From the NCBI GenBank assembly GCA_934132915.1, contig CAKPAK010000005.1, forward strand, positions 1-33,286: a DNA stretch of 33,286 nucleotides, given 5' to 3'. The DNA comes from an uncultured Bacilli bacterium. Its GTDB lineage: Bacteria; Bacillota_I; Bacilli_A; RF39; UBA660. Below, piece by piece: positions 8,514 to 16,307 of this stretch; position 1 is the first letter of the stretch, and every line of letters begins with the position of its first letter. Below the pieces are notes generated by a model. It did not search any database and had not been told where the DNA came from. It saw nothing but the letters and a program-made list of their open reading frames with translations. The translations under genes were made by a program, and so were the position numbers.

Positions 8514-9395
8514 TTACACTCCACCGTAAATTTCATAAGTATCGGTAATCAAGAAAAAGACATCTTGATCAATTTTTTGAATCATTTCTTTTAGTTCGTA
8601 ATAGTGTCTTGTTGGCACGGCGCACATCAGAATTTTTTTCTCCTGACCGCTGTAACCACCTATGGCATTCATTACGGTTACACCATAGCCTAAATTTTCT
8701 ACAACATATTGACTAATCTCGGCCTCTTTTTCGGTGATGATAAAAAAGGTTTTGGTGATGGAGGATTCTAACATTACTTTATCGGTTACAATAGAGGAAA
8801 TATAGAGACCAATAATGGCGTAAAGTGCATTAGAAAAACTAAAAATTAGACCACTAAAAGCAATTAAAATAGCATTTAACCATAAGGTAGATTTTCCAAT
8901 AGAGATTCCAAAATACTTATAAAAAATTTGATAAATGGTTTGAAAACCGCCTACAGAAAAGCCACTTCTAATAATCATTCCATTTCCTAGCCCCATTAAG
9001 ATTCCCCCAAAGAAAATCGTTAAGAACAGTGAGGAAATTTCTAGATGAAAAAGTCGAGGAAAGATGCTACTAAATTCCATAAAAATCGGAAGTAAGATTA
9101 CGCCAAAAATAGTTTTAATTGTACTTTCTTTTCCTAAAAGAAAAAATCCGACAATTAAAAGAAGAAAAGAAGAAACAAAAACAAAAATACTAGAATCCAT
9201 TCCAAAGATATGATGAATAATTAAAGATAATCCTGTCGTTCCGCCTGTTACAATGTCTTGAGGAGAAAAAAAGATACTAAAAGAAATCGCATACACTAAT
9301 ACTCCCCAAATGAAGATCGCAATTCTTTCACTGCGATTTCTAGAAGTTAAATTTTGAATGAATTCATCAATTCTAATTTCTCGTTTTTCCATCAT
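8514..9395 (-). CDS. YitT family membrane protein (second of a tandem pair)
   Basis: A 293-residue protein with the YitT outline: about six membrane helices in the first 210 residues, including TGGTTGLSLIIHHIFG and SGFSVGGFQTIYQIF, then a soluble DUF2179 domain with GYGVTVMNAIGGYSG and LMCAVPTRHYYELKEMIQKIDQ. The family function is not established. The ATG overlaps the stop of the preceding paralogue (ATGA), with AAGGAG 6-7 bases before it, so translation is probably coupled. The two pair members are clearly homologous but well diverged, which suggests an old duplication and possibly a heteromer (inference). Confidence 0.9.
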   Translation of the reverse strand: MMEKREIRIDEFIQNLTSRNRSERIAIFIWGVLVYAISFSIFFSPQDIVTGGTTGLSLIIHHIFGMDSSIFVFVSSFLLLIVGFFLLGKESTIKTIFGVILLPIFMEFSSIFPRLFHLEISSLFLTIFFGGILMGLGNGMIIRSGFSVGGFQTIYQIFYKYFGISIGKSTLWLNAILIAFSGLIFSFSNALYAIIGLYISSIVTDKVMLESSITKTFFIITEKEAEISQYVVENLGYGVTVMNAIGGYSGQEKKILMCAVPTRHYYELKEMIQKIDQDVFFLITDTYEIYGGV

Positions 9396-10282
9396 TTTTT
9401 ACTCCTTGAACTTACTTCATAAGCATCACATGCTAAAAAGAAAATGCTTGGATCAATTTCTTTTAATCCTTCTTTTACAATAAAATATTGTCTTGTTGGA
9501 ACAACCCCCAAAAGAAGCGTTTCTTTGGTATTGGAATATCCTCCCCTAGCATTGACTAAAGTGACACCACCATCGGCTATAGAGAGTAAAAAAGTTTTTA
9601 CTTCTTCTTCTTGTTTCGTTACGATATAGAAAGCCTTACTCTGAGAAATTCCAAGAACTACCCTATCGGTCATAAAGCTAATCATATATAAGACAAGAAA
9701 GCCATATAAAACAACTTCCCAAGAAGAAATAAAAAGTCCGGATAGTACCACTAATCCATCGGATACCCACATGGCCTTTCCCATACTCACTTTGGTATAT
9801 TTAGCAACAATTTCGCAAATAATATCTGTTCCGCCTGTATTAAAATTTGTTTTATAAATCAACCCATAGCCAATTCCCGATAAAACACCACCAAAGATAG
9901 CCACCACCAATAGTTCGACATCTTTAAAATGAATATAGGGAACAAGAGGCTCGGTTAAAGCAACAAAAACAGGAAAAATTAAGGAACCAACCAGCGCATT
10001 GCGCGTTTTTTTCCAACCTAAAGTATAATAACTAATGACTAATAAAATGAGATTAAAAACAAGGATAAATAAAACACTCGGAATGCCAAAATGCTCTGCT
10101 ACAATAGATAAACCTGATACACCAAAACAAACAATGCCATATTGTTTAAAAAAAACATTGAAAGCGATAGCTACAATTAAGCAACCTAAAGCAAGCAAAA
10201 AATATCTTTTTAATAAATCTTTTTTCTCAATACTTTCTAGCACTTGATCGATTTTTTTTCTTCTTCGTTTTCTAAAAAACAT
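9392..10282 (-). CDS. YitT family membrane protein (first of a tandem pair)
   Basis: A 296-residue paralogue of the next gene. It has a basic start (MFFRKRRRKK), about six membrane helices with GVSGLSIVAEHFG and TNFNTGGTDIICEIVAKY, then a DUF2179 domain (GGVTLVNARGGYSN, LLLGVVPTRQYFIVKEGLKEIDPS). Its ATG follows the prfB stop by 4 bases, with AAAGGTGTG inside that junction, so it is probably transcribed from the prfB promoter. Its TGA stop overlaps the next start. The transport substrate, if any, is unknown. Confidence 0.9.
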   Translation of the reverse strand: MFFRKRRRKKIDQVLESIEKKDLLKRYFLLALGCLIVAIAFNVFFKQYGIVCFGVSGLSIVAEHFGIPSVLFILVFNLILLVISYYTLGWKKTRNALVGSLIFPVFVALTEPLVPYIHFKDVELLVVAIFGGVLSGIGYGLIYKTNFNTGGTDIICEIVAKYTKVSMGKAMWVSDGLVVLSGLFISSWEVVLYGFLVLYMISFMTDRVVLGISQSKAFYIVTKQEEEVKTFLLSIADGGVTLVNARGGYSNTKETLLLGVVPTRQYFIVKEGLKEIDPSIFFLACDAYEVSSRSKK

Positions 10283-10286
10283 ACTA

Positions 10287-11376
10287 TCACACCTTTAATC
10301 CATATTTTATGAATTCTTCCAACTCCCCATCTAATACTTTTTCTACATTACTGGTTTCATAACCACTTTCATTGTCTTTTACTAATGTATAAGGACACAT
10401 AACATAGCTTCTTTTCCCTGAACCAAAAGCAATCGCTTTTTGTCCTTGCTTCATTTCATGAATGGTTTCATTCTTTTTGTCTAATTCGAGTTTTAATAGT
10501 TTGCTGCGTAAAATTTCTAAGCAATGTTCTTTATTTTGAATCTGGCTTCGTTCATTTTGACAAGTTACCACAATTCCGGTTGGTAAATGCGTAACTCGAA
10601 CCGCACTATCTGTAGTATTTACTCCTTGTCCACCTGGGCCACTACTTCTATAAATATCAATTTTTAAGTCTTTTTCTTGAATTTCAACTTTAACATTTTT
10701 GTCAATTTCTGGAGTTACTTCCACCGCCGCAAAGGAGGTATGACGTCGTTTATTGGCATCAAATGGGCTAATTCTAACAAGTCGGTGAATTCCTTTTTCA
10801 TGTTTTAAATAGCCATAAGCATTTTTCCCAACAACACGTAGACAAACACTTTTAATGCCAACTTCTTCTCCTAGTTGTTTATCCATTTCTTCTATTTTAT
10901 AATGGTTTTTTAGGAGGTATCTTTGATACATCCTAAGGATCATGTTCGCCCAATCACAGGCTTCTGTTCCACCTGCTCCTGCATGAATTTCTAGAATACA
11001 ATTGTTTTTATCATACTCTCCTGATAAATATGTCTGTAATTTTAACTCTTCCATCTCCGTCTGATCGCGGGTGAGTTCCTCTTCGAGTAAAATACTGAAC
11101 TCTTCAATATCCTTGGATGGAGAATTAAATAGTTCTAAGTTGTCTTTTATTTGTTTACTTAAGGTTTGAATTGGATCGATGATTTGTTTTAGGTCATTTA
11201 TTTTGTTAATCGTTGCAGTTGCTTCTTCTTTATCTTCCCAGAAACTATTTTCTTTTTGTTTTTCTAAATATTTATTTAATTCGATTTCTTTTTTATCGTA
11301 GTCAAAGAGACCTCCTGATTGATACTAATTCTTGAGATAAATCTAAATAAGCTTGTTTTAATTCTTTTATTTCCAT
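10287..11376 (-). CDS. prfB: Peptide chain release factor 2, with programmed +1 frameshift
   Basis: Releases finished peptides at UGA and UAA. The gene is two frames: codons 1-24 from the ATG at 11376 to CTT ending at 11305, then an in-frame TGA (11302-11304). After a +1 slip, reading continues GAC TAC GAT from 11303 to the stop at 10287. The joined product is about 362 residues, the normal length. It shows SPF (ISPFDANKRRHTSFA, the UGA-recognition tripeptide) and the catalytic GGQ (SSGPGGQGVN). A caller that ignores the slip starts at an internal Met at 11054 and loses about 107 residues. The product controls its own synthesis: when RF2 is scarce the ribosome pauses and shifts. Two YitT genes follow directly. 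Confidence 0.96.
11301..11316 (-). promoter_or_regulatory. prfB programmed frameshift site
   Basis: On the minus strand AGGAGG TCT CTT TGA C: an internal Shine-Dalgarno 3 bases before the slippery CTT, then the TGA stop followed by C. Spacing is identical to the classical AGGGGG TAT CTT TGA C site. The out-of-frame reading downstream is coding to the prfB stop. Confidence 0.95.
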
Positions 11377-11400
11377 AACTATCACTTCCCTTGTATTTTT

Positions 11401-11429
11401 ATTATAACCTAAAATATGTAAAATTGAAA
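11401..11429 (-). promoter_or_regulatory. Promoter of prfB
   Basis: TATAAT with TTTCAA 17 bases upstream on the minus strand, about 25 bases before the prfB ATG. The -35 box is weak. Confidence 0.5.
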
Positions 11430-11450
11430 GTATTAATTTGGGTTTATTTC

Positions 11451-11479
11451 TTGTAATTGAAAATAAAAAATGATATGAT
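11451..11479 (+). promoter_or_regulatory. Promoter of the thioredoxin-like gene
   Basis: TTGTAA, a 17-base spacer and TATGAT on the plus strand, also with a TGA extension before the -10. It is 26 bases before the ATG at 11506, back to back with the prfB promoter. Confidence 0.6.
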
Positions 11480-11505
11480 ATTACTCAAGGAATAGAGGTG
11501 ATGAG

Positions 11506-11946
11506 ATGAAAAATAAAATCGTTTATATTGCACTTTTTCTATTTATTGTGATTATTGCTGTATTATTGGTAATTTATCTTAATGCACCAAAACCTGGTAG
11601 TTTTAGTCAATTAAATTATAAAGAAGTTGTGCAAAAGGTCAATAATCAAGATGATTTTATTTTAGTTGTTAGTAAAAGCACTTGCTCTCACTGTGCAACT
11701 TACAAGCCTAAAATAGAAGCAATTGTTAAGGATTATGGGATTCATGTTTACTATATCGATTACGATGAAGAAGATGACGATACGCAAAAAGAATTTTTGG
11801 AAAAATTTAATCTTAGTGGGGCTACTCCAATGACTTTATTCTTTGAAAAAGGAAAAGAAAAAAGCGTTTTAAATCGAATCGAGGGAGATTTATCTTCTGA
11901 AAAAGTCATTACTACGTTTAAAAAAATGGGATTTTTCTCTGAATAA
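11506..11946 (+). CDS. Membrane-anchored thioredoxin-like protein
   Basis: A 146-residue protein with one N-terminal membrane helix (about residues 5-24) and an extracellular thioredoxin fold. The redox pair is CSHC (in KSTCSHCATYKPK), and the cis-proline loop is GATPMTLFF. It resembles the pneumococcal bacteriocin-accessory/TlpA-like group that handles disulfides outside the membrane; the substrate is unknown. AGAGGTGATGAG precedes the ATG. It stands alone, with its own promoter and a terminator that covers its stop codon. The active-site pair favours an oxidoreductase over a bare scaffold. Confidence 0.8.
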   Translation: MKNKIVYIALFLFIVIIAVLLVIYLNAPKPGSFSQLNYKEVVQKVNNQDDFILVVSKSTCSHCATYKPKIEAIVKDYGIHVYYIDYDEEDDDTQKEFLEKFNLSGATPMTLFFEKGKEKSVLNRIEGDLSSEKVITTFKKMGFFSE

Positions 11947-11960
11947 ATCTCATTTTTCTT
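11922..11960 (+). terminator. Terminator of the thioredoxin-like gene, overlapping its stop codon
   Basis: Arms 11922-11934 and 11945-11957 pair over 13 bases with one G-U pair and a 10-base loop. The second arm ends in TTTTT, then C. Confidence 0.7.
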
Positions 11961-11970
11961 TAAAAAACTA

Positions 11971-11999
11971 TTGTATTTTTTCTTAGATTAGTATATAAT
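11971..11999 (+). promoter_or_regulatory. Promoter of tRNA-Arg
   Basis: TTGTAT, a 17-base spacer and a perfect TATAAT, ending 12 bases before the mature tRNA 5' end. Confidence 0.75.
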
Positions 12000-12011
12000 G
12001 AATTTGTTGAA

Positions 12012-12088
12012 GCGCCCATAGCCCAATTGGATAGAGCGTCTGGCTACGGACCAGAAGGTTTGGGGTTCGAATCCCTATGGGCGCACCA
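12012..12088 (+). tRNA. tRNA-Arg (anticodon ACG)
   Basis: A 77-base tRNA with a perfect 7-base acceptor stem (GCGCCCA/TGGGCGC), anticodon arm TCTGG-CTACGGA-CCAGA giving anticodon ACG, and a T arm with GGTTCGAATCC. The 3' CCA is encoded. ACG is normally edited to ICG by TadA and reads CGU, CGC and CGA. It is transcribed alone, with a promoter in front and a hairpin terminator behind. Confidence 0.97.
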
Positions 12089-12103
12089 GATTGATATTTG
12101 TTT

Positions 12104-12127
12104 GAACTACTTCGTGTAGTTCTTTTT
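12104..12127 (+). terminator. Terminator of the tRNA-Arg transcript
   Basis: GAACTAC and GTAGTTC (7-base arms) around a 5-base loop beginning TTCG, followed by TTTTT. Confidence 0.85.
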
Positions 12128-12231
12128 CATTTTGAATAAACTTACTTTCAAAAATAGAAAGTTTAAAACAATTAGGGGAAAAAATAAAAAGAGGTATTTT
12201 TTCTAAAATTAAAGACTTTTTCAGAGAATTT

Positions 12232-12240
12232 TGGTAGAAT
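12232..12240 (+). promoter_or_regulatory. Possible extended -10 promoter of the tail-anchored protein gene
   Basis: TGGTAGAAT, about 46 bases before the ATG at 12287. No clear -35 box. Otherwise 12128-12286 holds only AT-rich sequence with a short ACTTTC/GAAAGT inverted repeat. Confidence 0.4.
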
Positions 12241-12286
12241 TAAATTATAGAATAAAAATCATAATTTTTAAAAGGGAGAAGTTATA

Positions 12287-13147
12287 ATGAAGATAGATAT
12301 TTTACAGATTCAAAACGAAAAAAGAAATGAATTTGAAATAAGATATAATGATACATTACAATATAAGGCAAAATTACCTTTTGTTTCAATTCATGATCCA
12401 CTTGATTTAGAAAAGCTGAAAACAATTAAAATTTTCGATACAAATGAAAATGAAATATATACAACGAATTATCAATATATTGAAAATTTTAAAGAAGAAT
12501 TTATTCCCATGAAATTTTTAGTTACGGGTAGTCAAAAATTTAATCAATTATTATTTATTTCTAATCAAAAAACAATTAAAATTTATTATGAAGACAAAGC
12601 CATATGGGATAATAGATATGTCATTGAAATCAATGGGAAAAAATATTTTTGTTATTCCATACAAGATGGATATATCCAACATTTTCCTATATATGATGGA
12701 GATATCCAGATTGGGGAAGCATTGAAATCCAATGTTGTTATCGATTTTAAAGATGAATATTGTTGTTATTTAAAAGATACATATGAAAGTTTAAGTGATG
12801 GTATTGTTGCATTATTATTATATTTGGATCGAAGTGATTATAGTTCATCCTATTTGGTTCAGAAATCTTATCATTTATCCAAAGAATATTCCTATAATAA
12901 AACAAATCAATTTTATGATAAAGAATGGGTTAAAAATAATTTTGGAGATGAATTCTATCTAAAAGTAGATGAAAATGTTAAATTTGTTAAAGAAAAGCTT
13001 CGACATCCTTTTAAAACTTTACAGGAACAATGGAACTCTATGCCAGATAAAAGCAAAAAGTTATTACGATTTGTTTTGTTTGCCCCATGGATAATCATCT
13101 TTATCATTTTATTTATTGTTTTAATGGGAATATTATTCTCGCATTAA
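12287..13147 (+). CDS. Unknown tail-anchored protein; beta-rich cytoplasmic domain and C-terminal membrane helix
   Basis: I do not recognise this 286-residue protein with confidence. Most of it (1-235) is predicted soluble with many short beta-type stretches alternating with charged turns (FEIRYNDTLQYKAKLP, TIKIFDTNENEIYTTN, VIEINGKKYFCYSIQDG), an arrangement reminiscent of LURP-one/Tubby-like phospholipid-scramblase barrels; this is speculative. It closes with a basic linker (KSKKLLRF) and one membrane helix (about 262-284), with only two residues after it, so it is a tail anchor facing the cytoplasm. There is no signal peptide. AAAGGGAGAAG precedes the ATG. It is monocistronic, between tRNA-Arg and the ThyX-like gene, with its own terminator. 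Confidence 0.7.
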   Translation: MKIDILQIQNEKRNEFEIRYNDTLQYKAKLPFVSIHDPLDLEKLKTIKIFDTNENEIYTTNYQYIENFKEEFIPMKFLVTGSQKFNQLLFISNQKTIKIYYEDKAIWDNRYVIEINGKKYFCYSIQDGYIQHFPIYDGDIQIGEALKSNVVIDFKDEYCCYLKDTYESLSDGIVALLLYLDRSDYSSSYLVQKSYHLSKEYSYNKTNQFYDKEWVKNNFGDEFYLKVDENVKFVKEKLRHPFKTLQEQWNSMPDKSKKLLRFVLFAPWIIIFIILFIVLMGILFSH

Positions 13148-13214
13148 AATTTTTATAAACCCATTTCATGTTAACTTTATCTTTCATACTAATAGATACT
13201 GAATAACTCTTCAC

Positions 13215-13237
13215 GGACCTTTTATGGGTCCTTTTTT
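13215..13237 (+). terminator. Terminator after the tail-anchored protein gene
   Basis: GGACC and GGTCC arms (13215-13219, 13227-13231) around a short loop, followed by TTTTTT. It lies about 68 bases past the stop. Confidence 0.75.
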
Positions 13238-13385
13238 GTCGTATAGAAACAACTAAATAATAGGAAGATGAATTTTATTTAAAAACTTAGAATTATGATT
13301 TAATTTTTTTAAAAAAATGGGTTATTTATAGTATAATTAAAGTACAAAAAGAATAATAAAGACGTTAATAGAATTTGGAGGAAAA

Positions 13386-14588
13386 ATGGAACAAACTAAA
13401 ATTAAAGTGGGGATTTTACCTAATCAATTTTTGAAAGTAGATGGTACTTTTGACAAGGAGAAAGCAATTCAATTGTCGGGGAAGATTGCAGGGATTTGCT
13501 ATGACAAGGAAGGTTTTTCTCATTTAGAAAATGAAAAATTAGAAAAAACGATGCGAAGAGTTGATATGACTTTAAATAATGGACATCATAGTGTTTATGA
13601 TCATATTTCAATCAGTTTTAACTTGCAAAACTTACCTAAAATTTTAGCGATGGTCCTTAATAATGAACATCAATATACAACAAGTGAAAAATCAGCAAGA
13701 TATACATCTGCCGTAGCGCAAGTGGGATCTGATATTACAGAAACAGAAGAAAGATTATATCATAAATGGCTTCGTTTATTTCAGCTTAAGATTAAAGCAC
13801 AATATGGAAATATTTATAGTGATACTAGAATTCAAAAATTAGCGCAAGAAAATGCAAGATACTTTGTAACCGTATTTATGCCAACTCAGATGATTTATTC
13901 AACTTCTTTAAGACAGATTAATTATATTGCTTCTTGGATGATGGAATATATTAAAAATGCTAATATGGATGATGTATTTGAAAGAAAATTATCCTCTTCT
14001 ATGCAAGAATTATTAGAATGTCTTCATCAATTGAATGTTCTTGAGCAAGGATTATTAAAAAATGAAAAATGTAGAAATTTCTCTATCTTTGGAAAAAATC
14101 TAGAGAAAAAAGAAGAATATTTTGGAGATGTTTTTTCCACTTTATACAAAGGTTCTTTTGCACAATTAGCACAAGCACAGAGACACCGGACTCTTGATTA
14201 TCAAATGGAAATATTAAAGAAAAAAGAATACTTTATTCCCCCAATTATTACTGATGATCAAATGTTAGTAGATGAGTGGCTGAATGATATGCAATTGGTT
14301 CAGGATATTTATCCACAGGGAGAACTTGTTCAAATTAGTGAAAGGGGAAAATATGAAGATTTTATTTTAAAATGCAAAGAGCGGTTATGTTCGGGTGCAC
14401 AATTGGAAATTATGTTGCAAACAAGAAAGACTTTATTCCATTATCAAAAGAAATTAGAAGAGAAAAATCATCCACTTGCACAAGATATTCTAAAGTATTC
14501 TCATGGAGCAAGGTGTACTTTTCCTGATTTTTATTGTTCATCAGATTGTAAGTTTAAGGCTGGGAAAACATTAACTAGAAAAATTTAA
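13386..14588 (+). CDS. Duplicated ThyX-fold protein (FAD-dependent thymidylate synthase-like)
   Basis: ThyX makes dTMP from dUMP with FAD, NADPH and methylene-folate. At 400 residues this is nearly twice the usual length and seems to hold two ThyX-like halves. In half one, GHHSVYDH (66-73) corresponds to the GHxSxxEH motif, then EHQYTTS (94-100) stands where RHRxxS is expected, followed by SARY, and ENARYFV...SLRQIN (155-179) matches the later conserved block. In half two, QRHRTLDYQ (265-273) keeps RHR but has no Ser at the S position, and QTRKTLF (345-351) follows. The C-terminus has Cys-rich GARCTFPDFYCSSDC. TTTGGAGG precedes the ATG. It is monocistronic. It could be an active ThyX with the motif shared between halves, or a relative with a different pyrimidine substrate. 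Family confidence is good, activity uncertain. Confidence 0.75.
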   Translation: MEQTKIKVGILPNQFLKVDGTFDKEKAIQLSGKIAGICYDKEGFSHLENEKLEKTMRRVDMTLNNGHHSVYDHISISFNLQNLPKILAMVLNNEHQYTTSEKSARYTSAVAQVGSDITETEERLYHKWLRLFQLKIKAQYGNIYSDTRIQKLAQENARYFVTVFMPTQMIYSTSLRQINYIASWMMEYIKNANMDDVFERKLSSSMQELLECLHQLNVLEQGLLKNEKCRNFSIFGKNLEKKEEYFGDVFSTLYKGSFAQLAQAQRHRTLDYQMEILKKKEYFIPPIITDDQMLVDEWLNDMQLVQDIYPQGELVQISERGKYEDFILKCKERLCSGAQLEIMLQTRKTLFHYQKKLEEKNHPLAQDILKYSHGARCTFPDFYCSSDCKFKAGKTLTRKI

Positions 14589-14617
14589 AAAAGGAGCAAA
14601 ATATTGCTACCTTTTTT
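14587..14617 (+). terminator. Terminator of the ThyX-like gene
   Basis: AAAAAAGG-GCAA and TTGC-CCTTTTTT arms with a small internal loop around AATA. It starts within the stop codon. Confidence 0.7.
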
Positions 14618-14642
14618 ACTTACTCATTTTTTAAATCATAAT

Positions 14643-14673
14643 AAAAAAATTCTCTTTTGATGAGAACTTTTTT
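14643..14673 (-). terminator. Terminator of the YfcC-like carrier gene (possibly bidirectional)
   Basis: TTCTC and GAGAA arms extended by AAAAAA/TTTTTT across one mismatch. It lies 6 bases beyond the carrier stop on the minus strand and has T runs in both directions. Confidence 0.65.
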
Positions 14674-14678
14674 ATTTC

Positions 14679-16127
14679 TTATATTAGTGAAACGATCATT
14701 AATACAATTAAGATTATAATTAATAATTCAACAATAAATCTCCAAATGTATTTTAACCAAGTTTTGTATGGAACTTCTAAGTAAGATAGTCCGACAATTA
14801 ATAAGATACTTGTTGGTCCTACAATTTGAACAAGTCCATATAGACTTTGGAACATTAAGGCATACACAGAAAGGTTTGCTTTATCTGGTAATGCAGATAC
14901 AATTGAAGTGAATATTCCTGCTGATGTGTAATAAGTATCTACATTTAAAATACTTCCTAATATGGTAATTAGTGAGTTGATAATTGCATTATCTCCAAAA
15001 CTCTTGCCAGCTTTAGTGATGATTGTTTCGGCAAATCCATTGTTGTAACTACAAACTAATACACAGTAAGCTAGTCCAGCAATCATTACACCAGGAAGCA
15101 TTTTTTTCATTCCATAAACAAATCCATCCATAGCATTTTCAAATTTTATATGATAAATTAGCATTAATATTATCATAAATATTACCATATAGAACATTGC
15201 CATCATGTAACTTCCTAAATTTCCCCACGTTCCTAATGCCGTAAAACTATTAGAGATTAAATTTGTAAATACTGTATAGTCTCCTATTTTCAACTCAGTT
15301 AACCACGTATGAAAATCATTAAAGCATTTGATGCCAAACAAGTCTGACCATGGAAAATATCCTAAAATAAGAATAATGAATAATAAGCCTAAAATTATTC
15401 CTAATGGCCAACAAAGTTTTTTACTTTGCTTTTGTTTCTCTCCTTTTTCTTTACTTTCGATAAATAAATTATCCGTTTTTGATAAATTATATTTGATTGA
15501 TTCCTCTTTTTTAATATGATTTAATATTGTATAAATCAATAATGCTGTTGCTAGAACAAGTAATAAAATTTTTGGAAATAAATTTCCCCAATTACTATCT
15601 AACCCAACTAATTTGTCAAATGTTGTATAACTTACCGAGTATTGGTTACTTGCATCTTTGAATGTAAGAAAGATACCTCCGATAAATCCAACCAAAACAC
15701 TACCTATTGTTGCGGATAATGCTACTAATTTATCATATCCAAGTAATAAAATAATGGATACAATCATGGGAATAAATATTAATAAAAGCATATTTAATCC
15801 GGTTAGAGATGCTAATAAAGCAAAAAGAATAGTTACAATAATTACAAATAATTTTTCTTTTCCCTTTTCTGTTATTTTCTTTGAAAATCCTTCGATCATC
15901 TTTTTATAAGCAGGAACTTTATTTAAAAATCCATAAAAGCCACCTACAACTAATATAAAGACGAATGTATCAAAGAAATAATAGAAGGATTGAATATAGT
16001 TAAGAAAAACGTCGCCTAAAGCAATATAACTAATTGTACTTTGTCTATCCTTAATGAAATAACTGGCAACGACTACTAGTAGTAACAAAACCGACAATAC
16101 TTTAAATAATCCATATTTCTTTTTCAT
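14679..16127 (-). CDS. YfcC/DcuC-type membrane carrier (ion transporter superfamily)
   Basis: A 482-residue polytopic protein with about 11-12 membrane helices. A hydrophilic Lys/Glu/Ser-rich cytoplasmic loop (about 207-240) splits it into two halves, each with a re-entrant-type Asn/Gly/Ser-rich stretch (ASLTGLNMLLLIFIPM; SNSFTALGTWGNLG). The C-terminal GPTSILLIVGLSYLEVPYKTWLKYIW matches the end of YfcC-family proteins, related to C4-dicarboxylate (DcuC) and arginine/ornithine (ArcD) carriers. The substrate cannot be read from sequence; organic anion or amino acid exchange is likely. Here the first half opens without the usual histidine-rich start. GTGGAGG precedes the ATG. It stands alone between its promoter and a terminator. 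Confidence 0.75.
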   Translation of the reverse strand: MKKKYGLFKVLSVLLLLVVVASYFIKDRQSTISYIALGDVFLNYIQSFYYFFDTFVFILVVGGFYGFLNKVPAYKKMIEGFSKKITEKGKEKLFVIIVTILFALLASLTGLNMLLLIFIPMIVSIILLLGYDKLVALSATIGSVLVGFIGGIFLTFKDASNQYSVSYTTFDKLVGLDSNWGNLFPKILLLVLATALLIYTILNHIKKEESIKYNLSKTDNLFIESKEKGEKQKQSKKLCWPLGIILGLLFIILILGYFPWSDLFGIKCFNDFHTWLTELKIGDYTVFTNLISNSFTALGTWGNLGSYMMAMFYMVIFMIILMLIYHIKFENAMDGFVYGMKKMLPGVMIAGLAYCVLVCSYNNGFAETIITKAGKSFGDNAIINSLITILGSILNVDTYYTSAGIFTSIVSALPDKANLSVYALMFQSLYGLVQIVGPTSILLIVGLSYLEVPYKTWLKYIWRFIVELLIIILIVLMIVSLI

Positions 16128-16144
16128 TTTTTACCTCCACATTC

Positions 16145-16153
16145 ATTATAACA
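16145..16153 (-). promoter_or_regulatory. Extended -10 promoter of the YfcC-like gene
   Basis: TGTTATAAT on the minus strand, about 20 bases before the ATG at 16127. The -35 region is weak. Confidence 0.6.
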
Positions 16154-16214
16154 TGAAAAGATGTAATTGCTATATTTTTAGCCATTTGTTTACTTTTTCT
16201 TAGGAAAATACACA

Positions 16215-16275
16215 AGAAAAAAAATACTTTTAGAGATTTTTCATTCTGATTTTTCTCTTTATTGGTATTTTTTTC
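16215..16275 (-). terminator. Probable AT-rich two-tier terminator after lysS
   Basis: Outer arms AG(A)8TAC (16215-16227) and GTA(T)7CT (16265-16276) and inner arms AGAGA/TCTCT pair to form a long A-T hairpin downstream of lysS. It is low in GC, so stability is uncertain. Confidence 0.45.
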
Positions 16276-16307
16276 TGTTTGTGATATTCTTTAAAATTAC
16301 TAAAAAA

